NCBI GenBank assembly: GCA_964516325.1
Contig: CAZFAP010000001.1
Location: 48,035 to 112,034, forward strand
Direction of reading: 5' to 3'
From: CAZFAP01 sp964516325
GTDB lineage: Bacteria; Auribacterota; JABMQX01
DNA: 64,000 nt
Shown here: positions 53,488 through 62,232 of the stretch, piece by piece
Position numbering within the stretch: the stretch's first letter is position 1
Layout: each line of letters opens with the position of its first letter
Translations under genes and position numbers: made by a program
Notes under the pieces: generated by a model
What the model saw: only the letters and a program-made list of their open reading frames with translations
Database searches by the model: none
What the model was told of the DNA's origin: nothing

Positions 53488-55035
53488 TCAAGCTGGCCCC
53501 GTTTCCGAGATATTCACCCACTGGATTCCCAGTTTTCGGGACGCGTATCCCAGCTCTTTGAGATAGTCTCCATAAGCCATCATCCAATGCGAATCCCGCA
53601 CTTCTCTAAGGAGCTTCCTCCAGTCTCCTCGAATCTCGACATCTTGTTGAGTGCGGCATATATCGTACGATGGATTTCCTCGGATCATTCCCTTGAATCC
53701 AACCCAGCGGCCCGTACTGTATTCAGGGTCAATGAATGTCACCTCTTGCCCCACCGTCATTTTCACTTTCGGAGCCGCCCCGGAGTCGGACTCATAATGT
53801 GTCATGACTTCAGTCGGTTCGTAGTTCTTTCCATCCATGCGGCGGGGAGCGCTACAGTGAGCGCAGGTGACCCATCCGCTGTGCGGGAATGTGGAGTTAT
53901 GCAGGAACACGGGCTTGCTCGATAGGTAATGCAGCAACACCCCGGAGGGAATCACAACAAAGTCCGATTCGCAGAAACCAAGCAATCCCTCGTCGTTGAG
54001 CCAACTGAGAGGAAGGCAGGGAGTCGTCTCTGCCATCGGCAAGATTTTGCTCATGCAATTCTTGACTGTGAATGCCAGCGAATCATGTTCCTCCATGCAC
54101 TCTTTGACAATGGCGTACAGCAGGAACGCATTCATCACGTACTTCTTGTCGGTCGCCAGAGTCACGTCAGGTTGCGAAAGGTATTCCTCGGTCCATTTTT
54201 CCGCCTTTGCCACGAGACTCTTGTCCGCTTTGGCATTCTTCACACGCCGTTCCAGCTCATCATAACTGAACTCGATAATCTCGATTCCGTATTTCTCGCG
54301 AGCGACTCCGGGGGCTCGCTCATCGTATTTTCCCCAGGCGCCGCCAAGGGCGACGATGCGCTTCCCCACAAGGTTTTTGATTCCATAAAGTGCACGGAGC
54401 CTCCATAGGACCTCTTCGTAATCGTCAACCACGACGTCAGCAACAAATACCCCACCGTGATTGTGGAGGCCGTTCTGTTTCAATTCCTCATCCGTCCCTG
54501 TCTTGAGATAGCGGGTGCTCAGAGCCTCGTACCAATAGTATATCGCCCCCGAACGATGCCTGACGAAGATCACCGTGTCTTTGTCCTGTTTTGGAGGAAA
54601 ACAGGCTTTGAGCATGCTTCCCGAACCTGTCGCGGGATACACCATCACCACATCGTAGTCGCTGGCATGCGCTCGCAGTGCTTCCTCAACGCTTGCGACT
54701 CGGATGACCGGCAGTATCTGCAGAGGAAACTCCGCTTTCTCGGACAATGCGTTCAGCTCCTTTGATATTCTCTCTGCCTCCTGCGCTGCCGCCTGGTACG
54801 TGCTTGTCGTTCCCCATGACCTCCACGACGTTAACTCCCTTCTCTCATGGATGGTGTGCATAAGAATTGGCTGGACCTTGAGGTTTTTCCCCGTGACGAG
54901 AAAAGGTTTATCCGGACTCCATTCCTGTGTTTTCGCGCCGGCACGCGATGGAATACCAGAGTCAACAAGTGCACCGGCAAGGCCTGTCGTGGTCAGCCTC
55001 ACAAACTGCCTTCTACTCATGCGATTCCGAGACAT
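53488..55035 (-). CDS. Tat-exported protein of L-fucose isomerase-like fold
   Basis: 515 residues with AAGGAGGG before the ATG and a Tat signal (MSRRQFVRLTTTGLAGAL). The body resembles the fucose/arabinose isomerase fold: an N-terminal Rossmann-like part (ASDYDVVMVYPATGSG), a middle part (GKRIVALGGAWGKYDERA) and a C-terminal part (AFTVKNCMSKILPMAETTPC, WVTCAHCSAPRRMDG). Cytosolic sugar isomerases use Glu/Asp/His metal ligands, which are not clearly conserved here. It may therefore be a binding protein or an unrelated enzyme. A TTGACT/TATCGT promoter candidate lies upstream. Confidence 0.65.
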   Translation of the reverse strand: MSRNRMSRRQFVRLTTTGLAGALVDSGIPSRAGAKTQEWSPDKPFLVTGKNLKVQPILMHTIHERRELTSWRSWGTTSTYQAAAQEAERISKELNALSEKAEFPLQILPVIRVASVEEALRAHASDYDVVMVYPATGSGSMLKACFPPKQDKDTVIFVRHRSGAIYYWYEALSTRYLKTGTDEELKQNGLHNHGGVFVADVVVDDYEEVLWRLRALYGIKNLVGKRIVALGGAWGKYDERAPGVAREKYGIEIIEFSYDELERRVKNAKADKSLVAKAEKWTEEYLSQPDVTLATDKKYVMNAFLLYAIVKECMEEHDSLAFTVKNCMSKILPMAETTPCLPLSWLNDEGLLGFCESDFVVIPSGVLLHYLSSKPVFLHNSTFPHSGWVTCAHCSAPRRMDGKNYEPTEVMTHYESDSGAAPKVKMTVGQEVTFIDPEYSTGRWVGFKGMIRGNPSYDICRTQQDVEIRGDWRKLLREVRDSHWMMAYGDYLKELGYASRKLGIQWVNISETGPA

Positions 55036-55710
55036 GATTCCCTCCTTAGCGTAACAGGGCGCAACTGGGTTGTCGCTTTGGGCACGTAATCTGCTTTCCT
55101 CATCAACCAGCGTTGGCTTTCTGTTCCTTGAATGTGAATGCGCATCCTGATGCGAAGACGGGGCTCGCCGCCTGACTCCAAAACGACGATACCACCCCCG
55201 GAGGGCGAGTCAAGCCTCTTTTTGTCGTGAGAAGCTTCCCGGTTCTTGCCCGGAAACAGACCGCTCACGGTCACACCGAAGGAGAAGGTCATTTTGTCCC
55301 GGCGGTTCATCGCCATGCCAGGCCGTTGCTGTGTTTTTGTGGAGGGTATGATGGAGCATCCGGACGGCGAGTGACACGAGGTTCCCGTGGGGACGGTTTG
55401 CAGCGTCGCTGGAGGGACAACCCGCGAACAGAGCGTCGCTCGGTCTGTTGACAGGGAGCATTTCGCGGCGGAGCTGTGGCGGAAAGCCGTTGACGGAGCG
55501 CGCTCGATCCGGTATCTTTCAGACCCTGACCCCGAAAAGCGGAGGAATCGTTGGCGGCTTTGAACTGTCTCTTCCATGACGCGATTCAGCCCGTGTTCCC
55601 GAGAGCCTCATGGTGAAAATCGGTCGTATCGGTCCGGTTCCGCGTGTAGCGTGTTGTTGTGGTCGAGGGAGGACTCACGTACATCGGATTTGCCCTGAAA
55701 GAGGAGGACC
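55036..55710. other. Divergent intergenic region
   Basis: 675 bases with the promoter candidate above. No gene was recognised on either strand. Confidence 0.45.
55186..55213 (-). promoter_or_regulatory. Candidate promoter of the Tat-exported isomerase-fold gene
   Basis: On the minus strand TTGACT (plus 55208-55213), a 16-base spacer and TATCGT (plus 55186-55191), about 150 bases before the start codon. Confidence 0.4.
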
Positions 55711-56565
55711 ATGTACATCTTGACGAAACGTGCGATGTCGGGTCTTGTGACACTCGCTGTATCCATGGGGGTCGCTGTGGCGGCGCAGAAGGAACCCCAG
55801 AGGAAGGTGCTCTCCGTAACGCACATCGGTGAACTTGATTATTCGTCGCTGGTCGGATTCTGGGTGTCCAGCCCGGACAGCAAACAGCTCGCTTATATGA
55901 CTCGGCTTGGGGGAAGTTATATCGTCGCTGTGGACGGAGAATCGAAATGCCGGCACGACTTCGTGGACAATCAGACCCTCACGTATAGCCCGGATGGTAA
56001 ACGGATTGCATACGTTGCACGAAGGGAAGTCCCGGAGGTTGTGGACGACAAAACCGTCATGGGGGAGAAATGTTTCGTAGCGGCGAACAGAGAATCTGGC
56101 AAAGAATACGAGAAGATCAAAGGAAAACCGATTTTCAGTCCGGACAGCCAGCGGGTCGCCTACACGGCAAAAAAGTCCGCCTCGGAGGTGGTGGTCGTGG
56201 ATGACAAGGAGAACAAGGAATACGGTGAGGTTGACGAAGAGAGCCTTGTGTTCAGTCCCGACAGCAAGAGACTGGCCTACAGGGCGAAGCGAGGGGACAA
56301 GTACGTGGTCGTCCTTGACGGGAAAGAGGGGAAGGAGTACAGCCACGTCGCCGGTTTAGCTTTCACTCCAGACGGAAAGCATCTGGTTTACGAAGCGCAG
56401 CTCCCCAAGGACGGGTTCGTCGTCGTGGATGAGCGCGAAGGAAGACGCTTTGACATCATATACGGCACATACAGACGAGGAATTCTGTTTGACGCCCCGA
56501 AGAAGTTCCACTACTTCGCCGGGGTAGGTAAGAAAGTGTATCTGGTGGAAGAAGTCCTGGAATGA
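55711..56565 (+). CDS. Exported TolB/WD40-like beta-propeller protein
   Basis: 284 residues; GAGGAGGACC precedes the ATG. The signal peptide (SGLVTLAVSMGVAVAA) is followed by about five blades with SPDSKQLAYMT, SPDGKRIAYVA, SPDSQRVAYTA, SPDSKRLAYRA and TPDGKHLVYEA. These are the PD40/TolB type repeats, normally a protein-binding platform in the periplasm. No enzyme domain is attached. It is 84 bases upstream of the glycosidase-like gene and may be co-transcribed. Confidence 0.88.
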   Translation: MYILTKRAMSGLVTLAVSMGVAVAAQKEPQRKVLSVTHIGELDYSSLVGFWVSSPDSKQLAYMTRLGGSYIVAVDGESKCRHDFVDNQTLTYSPDGKRIAYVARREVPEVVDDKTVMGEKCFVAANRESGKEYEKIKGKPIFSPDSQRVAYTAKKSASEVVVVDDKENKEYGEVDEESLVFSPDSKRLAYRAKRGDKYVVVLDGKEGKEYSHVAGLAFTPDGKHLVYEAQLPKDGFVVVDEREGRRFDIIYGTYRRGILFDAPKKFHYFAGVGKKVYLVEEVLE

Positions 56566-56649
56566 GTCCTCGGGACACCAAGACAACAATCCTCGTGCTC
56601 CGCTACTGAATATCCTGCAAATTCCAAAGTCAGAAATGGGTGTAACTCG

Positions 56650-58344
56650 ATGAAAGTCAGAATCCTCCTTATCATTTTCGTTTGTTGGATCGGTCTTGTG
56701 GTAACTGCCTTTGCTGCATCAGTGGGGGAAACGCCGCGCGTTGAGAAAGTAGAGATTCAGCCCAACGGAGCCATCCACGTGAATGAGAAGCCTTTTTTCC
56801 CTATCATGGCATGGCTTCAAGCCCCAGAGAACTTCCCCGCGATCGTTTCGTGCGGAATGAACACAGTTGCCGGTTACTGGCCCAAGTCCGGGGGCACGCG
56901 AGACGTAAGGCAGTATCTCGACCTCGTTCAGCAGGCCGGTCTTTACGGTGTGATGCCGTTTGATATGCGGCTCAAAGGTCACCCGGCGCTTCTGGGTTAT
57001 ATTCACGGTGATGAGCCTGACCTGCCGCGGCTTGTCAGCGACGTGGCTATTGAACCGGCGGAGAACTTGAAAATGAACCCACAGAATCCCTTGTGGAAGC
57101 TCGTGGACGGCGATGTTTTTAGCTGGTCGGTGTTGGACCCGCTCGAAGGCGCTTCCGTAACGGTGAAGCTGAAAGAACCGGTAACCGTAGAAAGCCTCGC
57201 CCTGTGGTTGACCATATCGGAAGGGCTGCCGGTTGCACGTGAGGTCGCTTTCGAGGCCAACGGCAGGGTGATTCTCAAGGCACAAGTCGCGGTGAACAAA
57301 GGCCGGCAGAAGTTCGATCTTCCCCAACCCGTCGCTTTCAGTAAACTCACGTTGAGAGTCCTCTCGATCGAGCCAGGCCAACATGTCTGGGGGTCCCTCG
57401 GTGAAATCGAAGGCTTTGACCACGAGGGGAAGAACGTGCTCCTTTCGCCGCCCAGGACGCTGCCTCGATCGAGACCCGCGGACGTTCTTCGTGAATATCG
57501 CGCGATGAAGAGCGCTGATCCGTCGCGGCCGGTGTTCATGACCCTGACGGGTTACTTTCACCCGTTGTTCAACAAATACAACGAAGAGCAACGCAAGATG
57601 TATCCGCAGTACATCGAGGGGGCTGACATCATCGGGTTCGACATCTATCCCATCTACGGCTGGAACAAGCCCCAGTGGATTTACCTGGTACACGACGGAA
57701 CCGAACTACTCGTCGAGATGGCTCGTGGGAAACCCGTTTACGCCTGGATCGAAACCAGCAAGGGAGGACAATGGACGGGCGAGCTATCCGGGCAGAAGGA
57801 GGTAACCCCCGCGCACATCCGTGCCGAAGTCTGGATGGCCGTCTGCCGAGGCGCTACAGCCATCGGCTATTTCACGCACGTCTGGAGGCCAAGCTACTCC
57901 CAGTTCGGCGTGCCTGCGGCCAACCGTGAGGCCATAACCCGGATCAACGCACAACTGACTCGTCTGTCGCCGGTCATCCTCGGAGGGGAGACTGAGCAGG
58001 CTGTGTCCATACGAGGGGACGAGGCGGTCGGGCTTGACGCACTCGCAAAGCGTCTCGGCGGATACCTCTACATCTTTGCGCTCAATTATGATGGAGCTTT
58101 GCGGAGCACGCAGGCAACCCTGACGGTGGGCGATTTACCTGCCGGCGCCAAGGTTACCGTGATAGACGAGGACCGCACGATCACCTCGGAAAACGGGTAT
58201 TTTGTGGATACCTTCGAGCCACTTGATGTTCACATTTACCACATAGCAGGCTCCGGCGCCAGACTGACGGCGGCGACCAAGTGGGGCGGCGCTTCGAGAT
58301 TGTCGGTTGCGGCGTCGGCGACGGCTCGAAACTTGAAGAGGTGA
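56650..58344 (+). CDS. Exported TIM-barrel glycosidase-like protein with inserted F5/8-type domain
   Basis: 564 residues with a signal peptide (ILLIIFVCWIGLVVTAFA). The barrel begins IHVNEKPFFPIMAWLQAPEN and NTVAGYW. GYIHGDEPDLPR ends strand 4 with a likely acid/base Glu. The chain then leaves the barrel for about 125 residues (SWSVLDPLEGASVTVKLKEP ... SLGEIEGFDHEG), which look like a discoidin/F5-8 type-C carbohydrate-binding beta-sandwich. It returns at PADVLREYRAMKSADPSRPVF and IIGFDIYPIYGW, with KPVYAWIETSK near the nucleophile position. The substrate is unknown. Module order and the insert are readable; enzymatic activity is inference. Confidence 0.65.
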   Translation: MKVRILLIIFVCWIGLVVTAFAASVGETPRVEKVEIQPNGAIHVNEKPFFPIMAWLQAPENFPAIVSCGMNTVAGYWPKSGGTRDVRQYLDLVQQAGLYGVMPFDMRLKGHPALLGYIHGDEPDLPRLVSDVAIEPAENLKMNPQNPLWKLVDGDVFSWSVLDPLEGASVTVKLKEPVTVESLALWLTISEGLPVAREVAFEANGRVILKAQVAVNKGRQKFDLPQPVAFSKLTLRVLSIEPGQHVWGSLGEIEGFDHEGKNVLLSPPRTLPRSRPADVLREYRAMKSADPSRPVFMTLTGYFHPLFNKYNEEQRKMYPQYIEGADIIGFDIYPIYGWNKPQWIYLVHDGTELLVEMARGKPVYAWIETSKGGQWTGELSGQKEVTPAHIRAEVWMAVCRGATAIGYFTHVWRPSYSQFGVPAANREAITRINAQLTRLSPVILGGETEQAVSIRGDEAVGLDALAKRLGGYLYIFALNYDGALRSTQATLTVGDLPAGAKVTVIDEDRTITSENGYFVDTFEPLDVHIYHIAGSGARLTAATKWGGASRLSVAASATARNLKR

Positions 58345-58400
58345 GGGCGAAACTGCGTATCTGGAGAACTGGTGCAATGAGGATATTGGGATTGTCGAGC

Positions 58401-58442
58401 GCGGGAGCTCGGCTCCCGCCGACGAAAGCTGAAGCGCAGCTT
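58401..58442 (+). repeat. Two adjacent hairpins (palindromic intergenic element)
   Basis: GCGGGAGC-TCG-GCTCCCGC (58401-58419, 8-base perfect stem) is followed by AAGCTG-AAGCG-CAGCTT (58426-58442). There is no T-run, so a dispersed palindromic repeat is more likely than a terminator. Confidence 0.7.
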
Positions 58443-58916
58443 CCGCACCCCTGGGCTGGCGCCATCTCTGCATGCTCGGCCGTTCCATCCCCATGCGAAG
58501 GATTCAAGGATTGCCGATGACCTTCGCCACCCACAAGTGAGGGATTACGTCCGCCCTCCAGTTCCTGATTGCGGATCGGCGGGGGATGCGACACAATGAC
58601 AGCCAAAAACAGAACCGGGACTTACTTAGTGCTCCGGTTCATAGTGTTGTGTCCTACGAATACCTCTGAAAAGTATTACGCTCGTCGCGGGGCTTCCGCC
58701 CGCCTGAAGAGTATGAGGTAGGCTGCGGGTCCTGCGTGGCCCTCGCGGCTTCCAAAGATAATCGATTCCCGAGATGCTACCCCCTTTGTGGAGGAACTCA
58801 CGGGACGGGACAATAGATTCGGTGACGCATTATTGGACAGGGTTGCAGGATAAAGGGACATTGCGCAGGCTGTTTCGTCTGGGCTGAAGTTGTCGTGCCT
58901 TCGTACAGTGGTCTCC

Positions 58917-58950
58917 GAATCCTGTCCATCCTGTTCATCCTGTCGAAAGA
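58917..58950 (+). repeat. 9-base tandem element ATCCTGT[CT]C x3
   Basis: GAATCCTGTCC, ATCCTGTTC and ATCCTGTCG in a row, then AAAGA. The same unit occurs twice at 35277-35294. Confidence 0.7.
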
Positions 58951-59031
58951 CAACCCCGTATAGGGCGGCGTTGTGCATACGTCATCGTGCTTGTGAAATC
59001 ATGTATTTAATCCCGATAGGAGGACCGAACA

Positions 59032-60330
59032 ATGGCGGAGCGACTCACTCGTCGTGAAATGCTGCGGAAGACTGCTCTGGGAGGGCTCGGCTTCTGGGCG
59101 GCCCGCAGCCGTCTGCTGGCTCAGGGCAACTCGGCCAACGAGAGACTCAACATCGCCGTCATCGGCTGCGGCGGACGAGGCGCCGAAGACCTGAAGGAGG
59201 TGGCAAAAGAAGACAATATCGTGGCGCTGTGTGACGTGGATGAGAAACACGCCGCGGGATCATTCAAGCAGTACGCCAGCGCGAAGAAGTACCGTGATTT
59301 TCGCAGGATGTTCGATGAAATGGAAAAGGAGATTGATGCGGTGGTTGTGGCCACGCCAGATCACACGCACGCTCCCGCGGGCGTCATGGCGATGAAGCTC
59401 AAAAAGCATCTTTACTGCGAGAAACCCCTGACGCATTCGGTCTATGAAGCCCGAATGATGGCCGAGATTGCCGGAAAGAACAGGTTGTGCACGCAATTGG
59501 GCACTCAGATTCATGCGGGCGACAATTATCGTCGTGTTGTGGAGCTGGTCCAATCGGGCGCCATCGGGCGGGTCGGCGAAGTCCATGTCTGGCATCCTTC
59601 CAACTATAGCGGCGGTGACCGCCCGAAGGACACGCCGCCGGTTCCTGAGACCCTCGACTGGGACCTGTGGCTCGGCCCGGCCCCCTATCGCCCATATCAT
59701 CCGTGCTACGTGCCGTTCGCGTGGCGGGGCTGGTGGGATTTTGCAAACGGCGGCTTGGGCGACTTTTTCTGCCATTACGTTGACGTGGTTTTCTGGGCTT
59801 TGAAGCTCCGGTATCCGACAATGGTCGAAGCGGAAGGCCCGCCCGTGCATCCGGAATCGTGTCCCCTGTGGATCATCGCGCGCTACGAATTCCCCGGAAG
59901 GGAGAATCTTCCGCCGGTCAAATTCACCTGGTACGGCGGCGACAAACGACCCGCGCTCCTGGCCGAAGCGAATCTGCCCAAATGGGATGCGGGCGTGCTG
60001 TTCGTCGGAGAGAAGGGGATGCTGATGGCGGACTACAACCAGTGGAAGCTCTTTCCTGAGGACAAATTCGCCGATTTCGCCCCGCCGCCGAAGACCATCC
60101 CCGATTCAATCGGGCATCACAAGGAATGGCTGCTCGGATGCAAAACCAGCAGCCCGACCACCTGCAATTTCGGCTACTCCGGCCCCCTGACCGAGACAGC
60201 GCTGCTCGCCAACGTATCCTATCGCAGCGGCGAGAAACTTTACTGGAACGCCGCACGCCTCGAAGCCGCGAACGCCCCCAAAGCCAAACAATACGTTCGC
60301 CGCGAATACCGCAAAGGCTGGACCCTATAA
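59032..60330 (+). CDS. Tat-exported Gfo/Idh/MocA family oxidoreductase
   Basis: 432 residues, AGGAGG upstream. A Tat signal (TRREMLRKTALGGLGFWAA) is followed by a Rossmann NAD(P) domain (LNIAVIGCGGRGAEDL, IVALCDVDEKHA, AVVVATPDHTHAP) and the EKP motif in LYCEKPLTHSVYE. The C-terminal dimerisation domain has WDLWLGPAPYRPYHPCYVPFAWRGWW and GGLGDFFCHYVDV. The family oxidises or modifies sugars and related polyols. Tat-exported members are abundant in Planctomycetota and Verrucomicrobiota and probably carry tightly bound cofactor. It is a relative of the partial gene at 63583. Confidence 0.93.
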   Translation: MAERLTRREMLRKTALGGLGFWAARSRLLAQGNSANERLNIAVIGCGGRGAEDLKEVAKEDNIVALCDVDEKHAAGSFKQYASAKKYRDFRRMFDEMEKEIDAVVVATPDHTHAPAGVMAMKLKKHLYCEKPLTHSVYEARMMAEIAGKNRLCTQLGTQIHAGDNYRRVVELVQSGAIGRVGEVHVWHPSNYSGGDRPKDTPPVPETLDWDLWLGPAPYRPYHPCYVPFAWRGWWDFANGGLGDFFCHYVDVVFWALKLRYPTMVEAEGPPVHPESCPLWIIARYEFPGRENLPPVKFTWYGGDKRPALLAEANLPKWDAGVLFVGEKGMLMADYNQWKLFPEDKFADFAPPPKTIPDSIGHHKEWLLGCKTSSPTTCNFGYSGPLTETALLANVSYRSGEKLYWNAARLEAANAPKAKQYVRREYRKGWTL

Positions 60331-60797
60331 CTGGATTCCCATGTGGCACGATTGCTGAAATCCGGGATTGCGTGCATGCGCAACATGGAGTCGAGGTGGA
60401 GCATGATGGGTGGACGAGCGTGGTCGTGTATCTCTTGTGCTGGCCGGCCGCGTTGTGAGCGATCGTGCCATCTGTGGCTTGTGCCGCAGAGCAACTCGGT
60501 CGCATGACAGTGTCCAGTGTGCGGCCTGGGTCGCCTGATATGAACGTTCGCCCCAACAGCCTTCAGGCGTCGGACCATCTGGTCAGGGATGCCTTCTATC
60601 TCGTCTCGTGATGCCCTTCGTGCTATCATTGTGGGGAGAAAACGAGAGCAGGGTTTGGCGCGCAGGGAAGACATATGCGGCGAATACGCATGCGGTCGAA
60701 CAGTTGTTACCGGCTCGTACTGTCGGTTGCGGCGCGTTGGAAGGGACTCTGTCAACCGGCTGTACAGAGCGCCGAGGCAGGGCACGACCTCCAGTTA
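60331..60797. other. Convergent intergenic region, possibly with gene decay
   Basis: 467 bases between two convergent genes. The minus strand has a moderately long open frame (60240-60785) that overlaps the oxidoreductase gene and lacks a clear family match, so it is not called. Confidence 0.4.
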
Positions 60798-61576
60798 TCA
60801 TACGTAGCCGTACTCTTTGAGAACCCAAGGCAGCTGGTTTAGTTTCTGACGAGCATTCTCATCCTCAATGGCGTAGAACAGCTTCAATCCTGAGGGAGTG
60901 CTCTTGACAGCCCGCGGCGTCGCGAACACAGTGAAAACAGGAGTGTCACATCCTTCAAACGTGACTTTTTTGCTGGACAAAAACGCCAGTCCGTCGCTAA
61001 TCGTCTCCCAAGTGTCAACAAGGAATGCGGCTATTGCCACGGTCTTGCCTTTGAACCAGTCGGTGTTCAGTCTTGCGATGGGTTCTCCTACGATATATCG
61101 ATGTCCCGGCGGGGGTGGTTCCCTGCGCTGCCTGGGGACCACCAATACTTGTTCAATGTTTGTTTTGGCCTGAACTGACAGCATCCCTGCCGCCACCCCG
61201 CCGGTCCTATTGAAGGCTATGATAATGTCTGGCTTGTTTGGCAGCCCGTTAATCCTTTCCTGAAGCGTGGAGATGCCCTTCCTGATATCGTCGATGAAAT
61301 AGGAATGGCGGATTACTTGCTGCAACTCCTGCTCCGGCGTCAGGCCGCGAATGTACAGGATATATACAACAAGGACTGCGACAAGCACCACGACGGCACT
61401 CGGTATCGACCCTTCGACCAGATCACGAAACCTCTTGCCCAGAGATTCTCCCTCACGCATCAGCACAAAAACGTACGCTATTACAAGAACAACCGCAGAA
61501 GACAGTGCNNNNNNNNNNGTGCGATCCACGCGACCAGGCTTCTCGTCGCCTTGCCACTCGCCCGTTGATTGCTCAT
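60798..61576 (-). CDS. Membrane-anchored phosphoribosyltransferase-like protein, crossing a scaffold gap
   Basis: Read from the minus strand, the likely start is the ATG at 61576, with GGAGGG upstream and a first segment SNQRASGKATRSLVAWIA. The 10-N gap then intervenes, and the frame resumes at ALSSAVVLVIAYVFVLM. A gap of exactly 10 bases would break the frame, so 10 is probably a placeholder length. Two membrane segments (ALSSAVVLVIAYVFVLM and PSAVVVLVAVLVVYILYI) precede a PRTase-like domain (PDIIIAFNRTGGVAAGML). The usual PRPP loop is replaced by FLVDTWETISDGLAFL, so catalysis is doubtful. It may be a nucleotide or PRPP sensor. Function unknown. Confidence 0.7.
61509..61518. other. Scaffold gap (10 N)
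   Basis: Ten ambiguous bases inside the phosphoribosyltransferase-like gene. Flanking coding sequence is in frame only if the true length is 2 modulo 3. Confidence 1.
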
Positions 61577-62232
61577 CTCTAACCCTCCACCCGCATTTGT
61601 CTGTGGGTCACCTGGGACTGCCTGTGTTCACCATAGCGCCTTTCGAAGGCCCATTTTTGTAAGACAAAAGGGCTTTCGCCCGCTCAACACGCCCCGTCCC
61701 GGCCTGCTCTTCTGCATTGATAAAGCTCGGGCTCCTCAGCCTTGGACGACCGCTACAGCCCAGTCGCTTTGTTCTGGCGCGTTCAGTGCCCACCGATTTC
61801 GCAGCTGTCCAAAATTCCGCAGCCCAATGAGCACCACTGTCCTTCACTCTCCCACAAAAGCTGGCGCATTGTCAACGGGTTCAAAAGGCAGCTTCTCCGC
61901 TGCCGTCAACCCCCTGATCTCCCGCTCCTGCCTGACCGGCCAAACCATCGTCCTCCTCGTAACCAGGTCATACGTTTGCCCAGGCACCCCCCGAACGTCC
62001 AGCGCAGCGTTCAAAAAGAATCGCCTCTCGCCCTTGCTCTCCCCCCAGATAGTCTTCACGCCCAAAGCAAGTCGGGACCTCTCCCCTCTCCCCTTCCCTT
62101 TGCAGTTCCCACCATTCCAGCACCTGGTTCGTCATCTTGTTGGTCGACCTGTTTTCGACTTGCCTGAAGCAGAGCATTATTGCACCATTGGGGCGGAGAC
62201 AGCCAACCATTGAACCATAATCGGAGGTCATC
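61577..62232. other. Intergenic region, nothing recognised
   Basis: 656 bases with a C/T-rich plus strand, especially about 62030-62110. Several open frames cover it, but none has a family-like sequence or ribosome binding site. AGGTC at its right end (TCGGAGGTCATC) serves the next gene. Confidence 0.45.

Larger units (their letters stand above)
58345..59031. other. Intergenic region with two repeat elements
   Basis: No gene was found. It contains the double hairpin at 58401-58442 and the 9-base-period element at 58917-58950. AGGAGG before 59032 belongs to the next gene. Confidence 0.5.

Noticed and set aside
60240..60785. Minus-strand open frame with EIEGIPDQMVRRLKAVGANV
   Set aside because: It partly mirrors the oxidoreductase gene on the other strand and has no recognised family; possible decay but not supportable.
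61569..62213. Plus-strand 214-codon frame
   Set aside because: Pro/Ser/Leu-rich translation of a C/T-rich strand, with no ribosome binding site or homology signal.
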